Source: Rutstroemia sp. NJR-2017a BVV2 (lineage: Eukaryota > Ascomycota > Leotiomycetes > Helotiales > Rutstroemiaceae). From it: 64,000 bases of DNA. The stretch lies in contig NJPS01000033.1 of the NCBI GenBank assembly GCA_002946415.1, forward strand, positions 496,001-560,000, read 5' to 3'. Below are positions 1 through 12,523 of the stretch, in pieces; position 1 is the stretch's first letter; every line of letters starts with the position of its first letter. The position numbers and the translations under genes are program-made. The notes beneath the pieces are model-generated. The model saw only the letters and a program-made list of their open reading frames with translations, did no database searches and was not told the origin of the DNA.

Positions 1-2157
1 CCCCGCATACAACAAATAAATGCACGCAAAAATTCTCTCTCCCGCATTCACACTTCCGTCCCAACTTATGCTATGCATGCATGCACATCTCGAAACCCAG
101 CCGCGCATCCAGAATTGAAAGCGGTATATACGGCCCGTCTTTCAGCCTCTTTTTGTTCTATTCGCAGCCGCGTGCATGCACGAGATATGTGCCGCGTGGC
201 TGCTTTGGAAGGGTCTGGAGCGGTAGGGGGTGTGGATGTGAGGGATAGGATGGGGTTTGGTGGTGAGAGGGAGAGGAGAAGAGAGGAAATTTGGAAGGGA
301 GAGATGGGAGAGATGTTGGTTGGGATGGGATAGTAAGATGATGTTTGGGACTTGAAATCGTGGATGGGTGCATTGAATGAATGAGTGAGTAATTAATGAG
401 TTCACGTTCAATGAGTCAAGATTGATGAAAATGTGATATTCCAACAACAGTAGCGTTTGTTCGTCTACACGACGTTGTAAGGAGCCTTCCCATCTATACA
501 TACTATAATACCGCCATCCAGAAACATCCCGGAAAAGAAGTATGGTCCTCCCCTACGCATACCATACAAGTCAGAATAGAAAATAAATGTATTCCCAAGT
601 CAAGACTCTCGAGCTGAGCTACAAGCGAACTTTCCATTCCATTGCACCTATTCGATCATCCAGCATCCTTCTTCTTCATTACCCCCAACTTCCCATCATC
701 ATCATCATCATCATCATCATCATGGCCTTCGTAACTTGTCTGGTCTACTGTATAGATGGATATTTACTTACAATCCCACAGTACAAATAATAGCCAACCA
801 AGCAGCCCCTCTGCTCAACCCTCACCTCCTGCATCCTGTCCCCCTCAGTTGGACGAAATCTCTCCCTCCTTTCACGGATGCACTTTTCCTCTGCCTCTCC
901 TCTCTGCACACTCTCTTCATACACACTACACACACCGCACCGCACTCTCAACGAGGCGTGACGCAGTTTACTCTAACAAGAGTTAGATCCCCAACTGCAT
1001 TGCACTCTCGCTCCGCGCCGCACTTGCATACGCCATCGTATCTCCCTTATCTCCCTGCCACATCCATCATCTATCCATCCATCTGCTGTGTTCTGTTCTG
1101 TTCTGTTCCGTTCCGTGCGTCCATCCGGTCTGATTCAGGCGTCAAGTTCAGCTTGAAGCCAACAGCCAGCTGAATAGGACGATGTGATCTTGCGGTGACA
1201 GGAATAGAACGCATACCTACCTGCATATATGTATGCACGTTCCCGAAGAGCATTCATTGTTTCCAGCTTCAACCGCACCTCCTCCTCTTCTATCCATTTC
1301 ATGATATCCTCTCCCACTCCTTGCGACAATGGAGGAGAGGAGACACGATGCAACGAAAGGGAAGGGATAAACGCAAGACACCAAGTACATACTCCATCTT
1401 CGTACCTGACCCCCCTTTCACCAAGAAATACACATTCCTTTCCAGTTTCGAAAAAATCTTTTGTTTCTTTTTATAATTACCTAAATAGTTATACAAAGTG
1501 CCTACCGTCCGTCCATCCCATCCCATCCCATCCATCAGTCCATACATGCATAAATATCCCCCTCTCTCCTCTCATCTCCACTCCACCCCCCTGCCCCCAA
1601 TCCAATTTCCTCCCCCTTTTCCTCATCCACCCATCCACTCCGCCTGCCCGCCTATCTTATATCATCTTCTTTCTTTCTTTCCTAATTTTTCATAGTTTCC
1701 CTCCATCCCATACTCCAAATACCCGCATGCCCTGATCCCAAATTGTTTCTTTCCCATGCCCGTTTATATTTTGATATGATGTGATGTTGATGTGATGTGA
1801 TGTGATGTATTGCAACGTGATATAATTTTCGATCGAACAAGAGAACAATATGCACTTCACTTTACTATTTCCGAATCCCACTTCCGCCACGCCCGTACGT
1901 TCTGCAATTCAAGTCAAGCTCGGTTCATCTCATCCCAGCCCACACGACAATGAACGACACGACAAACGACAACAACAATGGCAGACTCGAAAAAACAACA
2001 ACAACAACAAAACTCCTGTAAATGCTAACACACGCAACAAACACCCAGTTCCAACTCCCTTAATCACAACACAAATTGCGAACTCAGATCTCCGTATATC
2101 CGAGCATTATCGCACAAAAATCAGTTCACTTCAGTTCAGAATTACTTCCCCTCTGAC
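1..2157. other. Non-coding low-complexity region
   Basis: No convincing gene. The plus strand is strongly pyrimidine-rich with many simple repeats (CCATCC runs, TTCTG runs near 1085-1110, TGATG runs near 1775-1810). The short ORFs are low-complexity translations without domain character. It is the 3' flank of the minus-strand gene ending at 2158 and may hold the promoter or long UTR of a gene outside the window. Confidence 0.5.
694..723. repeat. (CAT)10 microsatellite
   Basis: Ten perfect copies of the trinucleotide CAT, lying in a non-coding, pyrimidine-rich stretch. Such tracts are commonly length-polymorphic between isolates. Confidence 0.9.
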
Positions 2158-4061
2158 TCAAGCACCAATCCGCACATACCCCGGAACACAATTCCCATTC
2201 TCAATACCCTCCATGACACCGCCGCCTCTGGGCCCACCACCATTCGTCATGCGAAACGCAGCCGCATTAGCCATCTGTGCCTCCGGTGCGCGCTGGGCTT
2301 GCATTGTGACGCCGACGCCGACACCGACTCCAGTATTAACATCTGTCATCTCGACAAACGCGTCGTCTTCTTCCATATCCGCATCCCCGTCCGCGTCTTG
2401 ATCACTGCCTATATCGCCATTCATCTGGGATGTCTCCTCTGTTGTGGGGATCGTTGTATTACTTGGTTGTTGAGGGGGGAGGCTCGGCGGTAACTGTGGT
2501 TGCTGTTCACTGGTGGGAGTTTCGAGGGGTTTCTGAGCAGGCATGCCGGATCCGCCGCGAGCTTGCTTGACGATGCCTTTCCAACGGCCGATGGCGCGCT
2601 CGATGGCGGTGTCGAGGTGGAGACTTCGATCCATGAGCTGGAGACCAATGGATTTGCGGTTTGTGCCTATTTCCGCTAATTCGGCCATGAGACGCGAGTC
2701 AACAGGTAGTGGAGACGGCGGCTGGATCTTGAACTCTCGGGGCTGTTGTAAACGACTTAGCTCTTCAACTTGTAATTTCGAATGAGCAGTCTCTTGTTGT
2801 AGAAGTGTCTTTTCTTTCTTCAAGCCGGAGATTTCCTCGGATTTTCGACCAATGGTACGGGCCAATTCTAGAGTCCAGAGTTCTGTCCGTTTGTTTGGAG
2901 CTATCGAAGTCCAGTGTGCAAACATGGAGTGAAGATGCTCAGAAACTTTAGCCTCCATGCTTTGAGCATCAAGTTCTGCTTGGCGGTGTAATGCGGCAAC
3001 ATCTTCTATATTACTAAAAGCATTTTGTTGAGGAGGATATGAGAGATCATCTTGTGGAGCGGTTGTAGCTATAGCAATTGACATGCGGTAGCGGTGAAAT
3101 TCTGAGGCAAAGTGTTTTCGTAATGCTTGATATTGTTGTTCATCGGGAGGAAGGATAGACCATGAGGCTGAATTGGGAATCGGGGTAGAAGCGTAGAGAC
3201 TCGGCGGTGGTGGGAGGCAGTGAAGTGTAAGTGCAGGGAAGTCTAGGCTGAATGGATCATAATCAAAGATCTCGGGACCATCGATTCGTTGTCTGCGGGT
3301 AATGGGTCAGAATACGATTTTTGCGTGTTGCGGTGTGTAAAAACTTACTTTGCTGCTCTGATGCTCCCTAATAGCTCTCTCAACGCCAACTCTGCAGCTT
3401 TGGCATTATCCAAAGCCTCTATCATCTTTTGTTTTTGTTCGAAAGTGGTCTTAGCTAACATCTGTTTGCTGACCGATCTATTCCTTCCGTCCAATCTTCT
3501 GGGACTATCCCTCGAGTCGTCCCCTTCCCAACTGCGAACCTGCTCACCAGTTCTCGCCGCCGGTATATGGTTCATTACTCCTGTTGATTCCCAAGAACCC
3601 CCGTTCAGGACAAAATTACCTCGGTTCTGAACACCTGCCGCGCACATCATATTCATTGCTCCCCCATCATCTCTTCTTATGCTTGGGGAGCGATTTCCCG
3701 ACATTTCTGAATCGTTATGGGGACTTCTCCTTTCTGATGCTCCAGGAGTGCCTGCGGGAGTTGAGTCTTCCCTTCTTGATGTAGAATTCCGTGGCTGCCG
3801 CCTTGTAATCCCCCCTCGCATTTTCCGAATCTCGTCAACATTATGTATACCGTCTGCAGGCTTCGGGTTCTTCTCCTTTATGTAAAGATCGAGATGTCGA
3901 CCGAGCGAGGATGAGGTAAAAGCTTGGTGACAGAAAGGGCAATTTTTGTCTTTGGGTGCAGAATTTTTGGCACCGTTTACTGAGAGGTCTGCATTGGAAC
4001 CTGGAGTTCCCATTTGTTCGGCCATTTTGTCAATCGTCGCGCAATTGCTATTGTCACTCAA
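2158..4061 (-). CDS. C2HC-type zinc-finger protein, function unknown
   Basis: Two exons (4061-3349 and 3292-2158) joined across a 56-nt intron (donor GTAAGT, acceptor CCCGCAG) encode about 615 residues. Near residues 41-56 there is a finger with the pattern CPFCxxxF...GRHLD, i.e. Cys-X2-Cys...His with a likely fourth ligand downstream. Then comes a long Ser/Arg-rich disordered stretch, a helix ending in LALRELLGSIRAAK at the exon junction, and a second helical region after the intron (residues about 330-480, Glu/Leu-rich, coiled-coil-like) that includes an HLDTAIERAIGRWK segment. The C-terminus is Pro/Gln- and Asp/Glu-rich. A second in-frame Met is 12 residues in, so either start is possible. 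I recognise the finger type but not a specific function; a nuclear or regulatory role is only inferred. Confidence 0.75.
3293..3348 (-). other. Intron in C2HC zinc-finger gene
   Basis: Reading the minus strand, GTAAGT begins at 3348 and ACCCGCAG ends at 3293. Removing the 56 nt restores one continuous frame between two long open stretches, which would otherwise look like two separate genes. Confidence 0.85.
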
Positions 4062-5032
4062 GTAGACCTTCTATCGCATTGATTGAGAATATATTGTGGG
4101 CTGAGACTCGAGCAAGCTTTCTTTGTTATGTATATTCGGCCAGAGTAACTTCTAAGACAATTCGTCTTCGGAATCGGATACCCCTGAGATCTCTCTGAAA
4201 GGGAGGTAATCGAGATTTGAGTGAGTGAATAAAAAGGGAAAAGAATTATGAAGTATTCAAAGAAAGCTAATAGGCAATAAATCAAGAAGTCAAGAAGTGT
4301 CGAAAATGTGAAAGTAATAAGGGGGTTTGGCAGCTTTTGGATTTGATCCTTTTCTGGTCTGTCCGGGTGTAGAATATTTCGCTAACTTTATTAACAGCTA
4401 CAGAACGGAGTACGGTAAACAGCTTGCAGCTAACACTCTACTAGGATTATTTGAGTTGATCTTTCCGTTCCCCGATTTTACGATTTTAGAGGCAAATCTC
4501 CGCAAATCATTTGGAAGAAACGGATGGGACTTGGGCGTTTTCTAGAAAGGGATCGATCCAGAGACGGATCTAGAAATGGTGATTTGGAGGCTGGGACACT
4601 CCAGGAAAAAGGAAAACATCGTCGGGACATTGATAAACGAGAAGATCCAACGTCTTGGACACGAAAATAGCTAATTATTTCACTCCATCGTCCAGTCAAG
4701 GGTAATCTAGAATTAGGAGACACCCATGTATGGCAAAGATACGTTGTACAAAGGTACATCAAGGTAATCTCACAGATACGTTGTCACAAAGAATGTCACC
4801 CCTGGTCACATTTCATTCAATCAAGCACAATAAATTGTAAGGCTGTCGCTATCTATCAGATGAATGATTCGAATCTATACCGTTATAACGCCGTATGAAT
4901 GCCACTCAGGAGAAAGCCGGCCACCGCCCAGCCGTTGATGCTTGTGAACCGTGAGATTTGGATATCTAGAAGAGAGAATTGGGGAGCCCAGCCAATAACA
5001 TGACATGACACAACAAAAAATAACTGCAGGAA
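4062..5032. other. Intergenic region, no gene seen
   Basis: Lies between the start of the zinc-finger gene and the 3' end of REI1, both on the minus strand, so it should hold the zinc-finger gene promoter and the REI1 3' end. The short ORFs lack coding character. Confidence 0.5.
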
Positions 5033-6731
5033 TCATTGCAACAATGGATCCTATAAATTGTCAGTGGGGTCAATTCTTCATTGTTTGGTTGATGCCAACT
5101 TACTCTGAAGTGTTTTTGTGAGTTGTTCTGCTTATTGTTTCTCCATTCGAATTGACGTCGCGCATTGGTCTCCACCTTTCTAGATCTCTTCTCTGCCGCT
5201 TGGACTTCTTTTCTTTTCTCGGCAGTGACTCCGACCATACCCAGACCACCATTAGCACGGCTCATAAGAGCTCTACCACGTTCTCTCTCGTCACGACGAG
5301 CTACTCGTTCGTCCTGCTCTTCCTCCGAGTCGGAATTGGCTGCAGCCTCAATTGCACGCTGTTCTCTCTCCTCTTGCGATGGATGATTGATCAGATTTTG
5401 ACGGAAATATCTGTTCAATGACCGATGTCCAGCAGTGCGACCAGAAGGTAAGTGAAGTTCATAATCGGAGTAGAAAACTGCATGGTTGTGTTTGTGAGCA
5501 TGAGAGTGCCATCCATCCTTGTTGTGATGTGGTCGGGGATCCGAATGAGAATGGTGAGGATGTTGGTGAAGCTTCTCATATTGGTGGGTTCGTTCATCAA
5601 GTGGTACTGCAGTGAGATCTGCCGAATCCAATGAAGAGGCAGAACTGTCAGTTTCCCAGCCATCACCGTTGTCCATATCCTCATCTCCTTCTGCATCCAG
5701 TGTAGCCGGTCTCTTAGCTCCAAGTTTAACTCCTCCACTCTTTTGCTTTCCGGGAAGTGCATCCTCTGAATCCGATTCATCCTCCGCATCAGAATAAGTG
5801 CTTCTGAAATCATAAAACTCTCCAATTTCCAACTGCTCATCTTCAGTGTCGTACCGAATTCTGCAATGCGCTTTATCCCTCATGTGGGTTTGCAGGCCGA
5901 AGATAGTTGGCTTGAGCTTGCCACATCCCAAACACTCATGATCTTCGTAAATCTTTTCATGTAGAGCACCAATCAGTCCATCCAGATTAACCAGGTATTC
6001 TCTCTCCGGAATGAACATGCCATGTACACGTTCCATGTGTGTTGCGTTGCAGGTAACGTCGGGGGAGTCGTAATTGCAGAACAGGCATCGCTTTAAGGAG
6101 ATCTCTGTAGGCACATCTTCTTCGTCGGCATCTGTCGCCACAGATTCTTCGGCTTGTGCAATCTCGCTCGTCTCCGCAATATTGGTCTTGTCAATGCCCT
6201 TTGTGACTTGATCGACACCCTCTTCTGTGTCCGACTCCGCCTCCACGTGCGACTTTACGGGTTCGCCCAGCGAGAATGTCGAGCTCATCACGGAACTTGC
6301 GTCGTCGATATTTCTATCTCCGCCCATTGCTAACTTTGCCTTGTGTTTTTGACTCCCAAGATGGTTCTGGTATGCATTCTCGCTGAAGTAGGTTTTTTCG
6401 CAGACGGTACAAAGCTTTTCGTATGCGGCCTTTGAAGCAGCAGCTGTAGAAGAGGCTTGAGCCTGTAAGACCTTTTCGGTGAAAGTTTCGGAAGAGATGG
6501 GTGGAAGAGAGGTAACACGACGCTTCAAATTGTAACGGCTACACAAAATGTCAATATGATAAGTCAAAATGAAGTCGAACACACATACTGCCAGTCGCTT
6601 CGCATATGCGCTCTTTGCAAATCGCTATTCCTGAACGCCACCTGACAAGTATTGCAGGTATAAGGATGGGAAGCAGCAGTATCCTGCTTGGCTGGGAGAC
6701 CAGTGCTTCTGCTGGCGGTAATTGAGGCCAT
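5033..6731 (-). CDS. REI1: Rei1-type cytoplasmic 60S subunit biogenesis factor
   Basis: Three exons (6731-6589, 6538-5104, 5050-5033) encode 531 residues. In yeast, Rei1 acts late in cytoplasmic 60S ribosome maturation, helping recycle the Arx1/Alb1 export factors and probing the exit tunnel. The first C2H2 finger (C26, C29, H42, H48) is completed exactly at intron 1, giving MRSDWHRYNLKRR, a hallmark of the family. The second finger is at about residues 91-113 (CTVC...HLGSQKH). A third and fourth pair (RCLFCNYDSPDVTCNATHME and HECLGCGKLKPT) follow an acidic linker. The C-terminal FEWRNNKQ segment continues across intron 2 into a six-codon last exon reading DPLLQ and stop, as in other Rei1 proteins. 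Without that splice the frame runs on into non-homologous sequence. The start at MASITAS was chosen because upstream codons do not resemble the family. Confidence 0.93.
5051..5103 (-). other. REI1 intron 2
   Basis: 53 nt, donor GTAAGT at 5103, acceptor TTTATAG at 5051. It is followed by an 18-nt terminal exon encoding the conserved C-terminal tail DPLLQ. Confidence 0.85.
6539..6588 (-). other. REI1 intron 1
   Basis: 50 nt, donor GTATGT at 6588, acceptor TGTGTAG at 6539. It splits the codon of the last His ligand of the first zinc finger. Confidence 0.85.
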
Positions 6732-7708
6732 CTTGTTGTTGAATTCGATTGTGGTGAAGAATAAGAATGAAAGATGTTGGTTGCGTAGGAGAGGGGTGGC
6801 GAGCAGTAGGAGGGAGTCGCTTTTATAGTGGGAGTTTGTTGATTGATTGATAAGGCGAAGAATTATTCGTAGTTTTTCTCCCACCCCGCCTAGGTAAGGT
6901 TAAGTAGGGCCAATCCTCTCTAATCTCCTCTAATCTCGGGTTCTGCTTTTTCGGAAACCGGATGTCCTTGGGTAAAAGTTGTGACTCGTGAGACAATTAG
7001 AATATTTATATGGACTGTGTGACCATGCGAGTAATACTCTGCGATATTCGAGTCACCCGAAAGGAATCGGAGTTCGGTGTGTCTGTACAGTACAATGACA
7101 AAGTAAGACTCAGAATGAGTAAGTGGACGGATGGATGGATGGATGGATGATTAAGGACTCTATGGCAAAAATGCTCAGTTGGTGGGGTTTATCTGTGAGA
7201 GAACCCTTACTCTGCGTATCGGATGAGAGTGCCGAGAAGTACAAAGGCACTTGAACAGAAGGAGTTTTGAGGCAAAGTGCTTGATAAGTAAGATATCAAG
7301 ATGAGTGCGTCATTTTGCCGATAAAATCTTCTACACGAGTGCAAAAGGTCGAAAGGCTCAAAAAGCTCTTGCCGCTCTTACAAAATGTGACTTCATACTT
7401 GGTACGTTCCGTACACAGCCAGGAAGGACAAGGGGGTTGTTCCGTAGCAGTCGAAAGCAATCGAAAGCAGTCCAGCCTCCAGCCAGTCCAGCCAGCTGCA
7501 GCCTGCAGGTCATCGTTAACTAAGGACAGCCCTGGGCATTTGTCAACACCTCAGAACTTCCACTCGTGCACACGAGCATAAGGCAGAGTACTTTCGTGCT
7601 TTCGTGCTTTCTATTACTTCTGCCATTACTATTATTGCTACCACCACCATTGCTTTCACAGAATCCAACTATATACATTCCTTTGCTTATATTCTCAAAC
7701 CAAATGTC
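6732..7708. promoter_or_regulatory. Divergent promoter region between REI1 and the HECT ligase gene
   Basis: About 1 kb between two genes transcribed away from each other, so both promoters must lie here. It has a short GGAT repeat near 7130-7150 and a repeated GTCGAAAGCA motif near 7448-7472. No defined transcription-factor site can be assigned with confidence. Confidence 0.45.
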
Positions 7709-10700
7709 ATGACTCGAGATACCCCGGGACCCTTAGAAGGAAGAACCTCCAGCCCCGATGATGATATTCTTGCAGCCTTATGGGCAGCCGCCCCTATCCC
7801 GCGTCTCCCTCGCGATGCGCCGGAGGAATTAAAAAGTCTCACGATAGATATCGATGACCCAAAGCGGGTCTACATATTGCACCATGCGAACAGGCGTCAT
7901 AATTTCCAACTCTTGGTTGAAAGGTATGTCGCGCAATTCCCATGTTCCCGCGCGCTGCCTTAGCTGATGTGGACACTTAGGTACATTCAACAATTGCGAT
8001 ACGGATGTCAAGCCAAGATTTGTAATACCCCGACCTGCTTTACTTGTCGCAGACGACTCGCTGGTGCTGCCCCGATCCGACGATACAATTCCACGAGCGC
8101 GCGCATCCTAGCGGTTCACTTAGCTAGCCAAGATGATCCCGAGAAGGGTCTCTGTCATCACCCCGCTTCCGACGCTCCCATCTATCTCAATAAGCACGTT
8201 CGACTTGCGGCACAAAGGTCTTCATTGGATGGGCGCAAGAAGAGGGATAATATTGGGAAGCTAGCTCCGCCCTCGTCAAGGAGTCCCTCCAGGAACGATG
8301 ACAAGATCAGGTCCAGCTCTCCGGGTCTCACTCAGAATGCGCCATCATCTACTTCCAAAGTAAACGGTGGAAGCGAGCAATCGAGTACTTCTATAGACAG
8401 GGATGGATCGGCTGCTGTAGGGAAATCGAAAACTAGCATCTTAGAGGAGTATACTACAACGGACCATAAATCATTCATTCAAAATATGTTTGGCACAGTT
8501 GCTTTCAAAATGGTAGAATGGCTTACGCCGCGGAATCTAGAAGCATTGACACGCCCTGATGATCAAGAGACGAGACTCTCTGGGTCTTTATCTACATCAC
8601 TCGAGAGCAGTTCTAGCAACGGTACCCATACTCCATCCTCGCAGCTGGGAGCATCCAATGACACAAGCCAGTTGGAGGATACAAGCTCTGGATCCACGTC
8701 GCCCGGGTTTAAAGAAATTTCCGGTAGCTCGAATATAATGGATGAACCAACGCTGAACCATAGAAAACTCAACGGCGCTCGAGCAGAGAGGAGAGCGGCG
8801 GTCAGACATCTGGGAGGGAATTCTGATGAGGTGACACCCGGCAGTCGTCCAAGCCCAAAGGTTATCCCTAATGGTGATTCGCATGTTGCAACTCCGACTC
8901 CTCGACGAAAAACAGACCTTAGCGACTCGCACGTTACTAAAGGGATCTTGAACCTCTCAACGACAGCGAGGAAGCATGATACCGCCGTCTCTAGTCCCAT
9001 CATATCCGGCCGAGAACCGCAAATCAATCCCAAGCATAAGCCCCAACAGCAAAATCCGTCAACTAGCTCCGCGCTTCATCTGCCTACTGCAGATGCTTCC
9101 GTCTCCCCGATCAGACTTTATCCCGGGGGAGACAGTGATTCCAAGACTGAGCTGCCTACCACGGAAAAGTCCGAGTTTGAGGTCAGCAGTGATCCCATAA
9201 CCAAGAATCTGGGACAGAAAGTGCGCTACTCAGGTTCGCAATCAGTTGAGTCGTCGCCACACGAAGAAAAGCTGCCACAATCACTTTCACTACTTCCCGT
9301 TGAAGTGATCAATCTGATTTGTGACATACTGCAAGATGATTATACCTGCGAGCAACACGAACTACACCCAGAGCGGATATATGATGACCTGAAGAGGTAT
9401 CCTAGTGGGACCAAGCAATTAAGGCGGGTCATCGTACCAGCGAATCGGAAAGATCTTCTCAGAAAGCCTTGGCAACAATTCATACATCAGAGTCTATTTT
9501 CTGTTCTCAGCAAACCTAGCTCTCTGATCAAATCATTTAGCTACCAGAATGGAAATGTGTTTGACTCACAGACCGCCTGGTATTCTTTGCTCCGCATGAC
9601 CAGGGTAGCTCCTGTAGTTGTCTTTGACAGTTTGTGGATCGCGGCAGGAAATCTGTTCAAACCACCAAAGCAATTAGACTGGGCAAAGGACCCTCAGGGC
9701 TATGATTTGCACTCTGAAGCCCCACTATCTAAAACCGATGCTGCTTGTGTGATAAACGTTTGCTTGCATGCGCTTGTTGCCGCAGCCCCTCTGGTGCATG
9801 AAGCAAGACAACTCGCTAACATGTCCCGAATCCGTTCGTACGGTACTGCTATGCTTGGGAGAGAATCATCTGCTCTAGAGTCGGTAGCATTATGCCTTCG
9901 GTATGACGATGCATTCACAAACGATCTGATAATGAGACTGGCTCGGCGGGTATTCGCAGCTATTCCTACAAGACGTCGTTTTGCCGAGCTTCTGGAACTT
10001 CAGCATGATATCCGAGGCGATGGCAATGAACAAGATGACGTCTTGGAGCTTGTCCTTGATACTCTCAAAGTCATCGACCTCGACACCCAACCTATACTAA
10101 ATTTTACGGATGCTGAACGCAATTTACATGAGAAGAGAGTACCCACTCTAATACTAGACTGGGCGAGAACTGTGATGCTGCAGGACTGGGATGGCAAAGC
10201 AGAAGTTCCTTCTGATGGATCTTTCGGGGGAGCATTGGCTACCATAGCAGCAATATGTACGTGCACACTTTCTAGTATTATGGTATAGTAACTAATCAAC
10301 GAAATGCAGATAAAAACAGAAAGTCACTACTCCTTGGGGATATACATTTCCGCACCGAGTACTTTTCAGAGCGATTGGATTCGATTGCTATGCCTACGGA
10401 GTGGATGTCTTTCCATGCAAACAGGAAAACCGTACATTTACTAGACTATCCCTACTTTTTCAATCCCGAGACATTGGTTGTCTACTTCCGAGCCATTAAC
10501 TATTCGCGAATGAATCAATCCTTCGAAGAAGCAAAGTCTATGCAAGGACTGATCCGTGCCACAATTGCCCACGACAGCTTAATGACTGACGAAACGCAAC
10601 GCTACAGGCTTTATGAACGCATGAACACAGCCACTTCAAGATTCTTGGTCTTATCGATCCGTCGAGACCATGTGCTGCTGGACACCTTCAACTCCATCTG

Positions 10701-11754
10701 GAGGAGGGAAGAGCGGGAATTAATGCGGCCTTTGAAGATTCGGCTGGGCGAAGAACAAGGCGAAGAAGGCTTCGATCTTGGCGGAATCCAGCAGGAGTTC
10801 TTCCGGTTAGCTATTGCGGAAGCTCTTAATCCCGACTATGGCACTTTCACGATTGACTCCCGTACCAAGATGACTTGGTTCCAGCCCGGGTCACCTGAAC
10901 CATTATGGAAGTTCGAACTCATCGGACTAATCATGTCACTGGCCGTGTACAACGGTCTTACTTTACCCGTCACATTCCCCAAAGCATTATACAGAAAGCT
11001 CCTCGGTGAAAACATCACCGAGCTCCACCACATCTCCGACGGCTGGCCCGACCTCGCCAACGGGCTCACCTCCCTCCTCGAATGGGACGAAAAAGACGGC
11101 TCCGTCGAAGACGTCTTCTGCCGCACGTACGAATTCACCGTGGAGCAATTCGGCGCGCCCATCAGCCGAGAAATGGGCACCTCGACCCACTGGCCGCAAT
11201 TCGCCGAGACAGCCTCGCACTCCAACCCCTCCGACGCCCCGCTCGTCACCCACGAAAACCGCAACAGCTACGTCAGCGACTACATCCGGTGGCTGACAGA
11301 CATCTCCGTGCGCCCGCAGTTCGACGCCTTCAAGCGCGGCTTCTTCACCTGCGTCGACCCGCGCTCCATCACCCTCTTCGACCCCGATACGCTGCAGTCC
11401 CTCATCGAAGGCGTCCAGGATATCGATATCAATGAGATGCGCCGCAATGCGCGGTACACGGGGTGGAGCGCGTCGCACCGCACGGTCAAGGATTTCTGGT
11501 CCGTGGTCAAGAAATTCGATCTCCCGCAGAAACGCAAGTTGCTGGAGTTTGTGACGGCGAGTGATCGCGTGCCGGTGGGGGGGATGCGCAGTCTGAAGTT
11601 CGATCTCCAGCGCAATGGTGTCGATGATGAACATTTGCCGAGTAGTTATACGTGTTTTGGGGTGCTGTTGCTGCCGGAATATAGTAGTAGGGAGGTGCTG
11701 CGGGAGAAGCTGGAGATGGCGTTGGAGAATAGTAAGGGGTTTGGGAATGCGTAG
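7709..11754 (+). CDS. HECT-type E3 ubiquitin ligase with N-terminal AZUL finger (Hul4-like)
   Basis: Three exons (7709-7923, 7981-10256, 10310-11754) give 1311 residues. HECT ligases take ubiquitin from an E2 onto a catalytic cysteine and then pass it to a substrate lysine. After the first intron, residues about 73-140 carry a cysteine-rich segment (YGCQAKICNTPTCFTCRRR ... LCHHPA) that matches the AZUL zinc finger of UBE3A/Hul4-type ligases. A Ser/Pro-rich disordered region of about 350 residues follows, then a helical middle region. The HECT domain fills roughly the last 370 residues (EEGFDLGGIQQEFF, later LPSSYTCFGVLLLP), with the predicted catalytic Cys at residue 1279, 32 residues from the end. 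Intron 2 contains a CTAAT-type branch site before ATGCAG. GC content rises markedly over 11000-11450, inside the HECT domain. Hul4 is the best analogue, not proven. Confidence 0.9.
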
Positions 11755-12523
11755 GGTCGGGAAGGGATGGGAAAGGTGGAGAGGGAACTCAGTACCCTGG
11801 CTTTTTTATACATCAAATTCTGGCTGTTTTACGGGAGTTTGAGAGCGATGGAATTTTATAAAAATTGTGGACAGGAAAGGAAAGGAAAAGAAAGGAAAGG
11901 CGGTGGAGGTCATTTGTGTGCGCGCGCATTCACTTTTTAATGATCATTTCTTTCACTCAGCGAGGAAGGTTTGAAACGAACGGTGGTTTTATTGAAATAA
12001 GCAAGCACACGGACTGATAGGATAGCATAGGATATGATAACGTTAGATGCATTAAGAAATTTTTCTCTTTTGCTTTTATAGCTAGCTGTCTTTCGGTGTG
12101 GTAAGGACTAGCGGATGGGGACCATAAATGAATTAATCCATGTGGTCTGGGTTGAAGTGCTTGGTAGCGTCTAAACTGCTTGTTCTTGTATTGGACATGG
12201 TATTATCGGAGGGAAGATGTACTCACTTAGCTAGATGTGGGAGCTAAGTAGCAGTTGATCAAAGAAAAAGCACACGGGGGATTCAAAATAGGTTCAATGA
12301 GCGCAGGTGCACGTTCGATGAAGCAGAGGAAGAGGCAGTGATCCAGCATATTAAGCTAGAAAACTACCTGGTCCACGTGAATCAGAGATATCGTGGAAGA
12401 CGGCTGGAGACAAAAATAAAGGAAAGCTCTCTAATACATTTTTTGTTTTATCTTAGCAATTCAAGACGTGATAGAAAGTCAACTGACAACCCGCGCGCCC
12501 AGCGAATACAATTTTTGCAACTT
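11755..12523. other. Convergent 3' intergenic region
   Basis: The HECT ligase gene and argininosuccinate synthase gene converge here. Purine-rich AAAGG repeats lie near 11870-11900. No gene or clear RNA is seen. Confidence 0.5.

Noticed and set aside
4966..5032. REI1 extended to the end of the long ORF at 4966
   Set aside because: The extra residues are unlike the family; splicing at 5103/5051 gives the conserved DPLLQ ending.
11281..11450. Horizontal transfer suggested by the GC-rich stretch in the HECT gene
   Set aside because: The frame and domain are continuous with the rest of the gene; local C-biased codon use is enough to explain it.
10987..11634. 215-codon minus-strand ORF
   Set aside because: It lies opposite the HECT domain in GC-rich DNA; it is an antisense shadow with no domain of its own.
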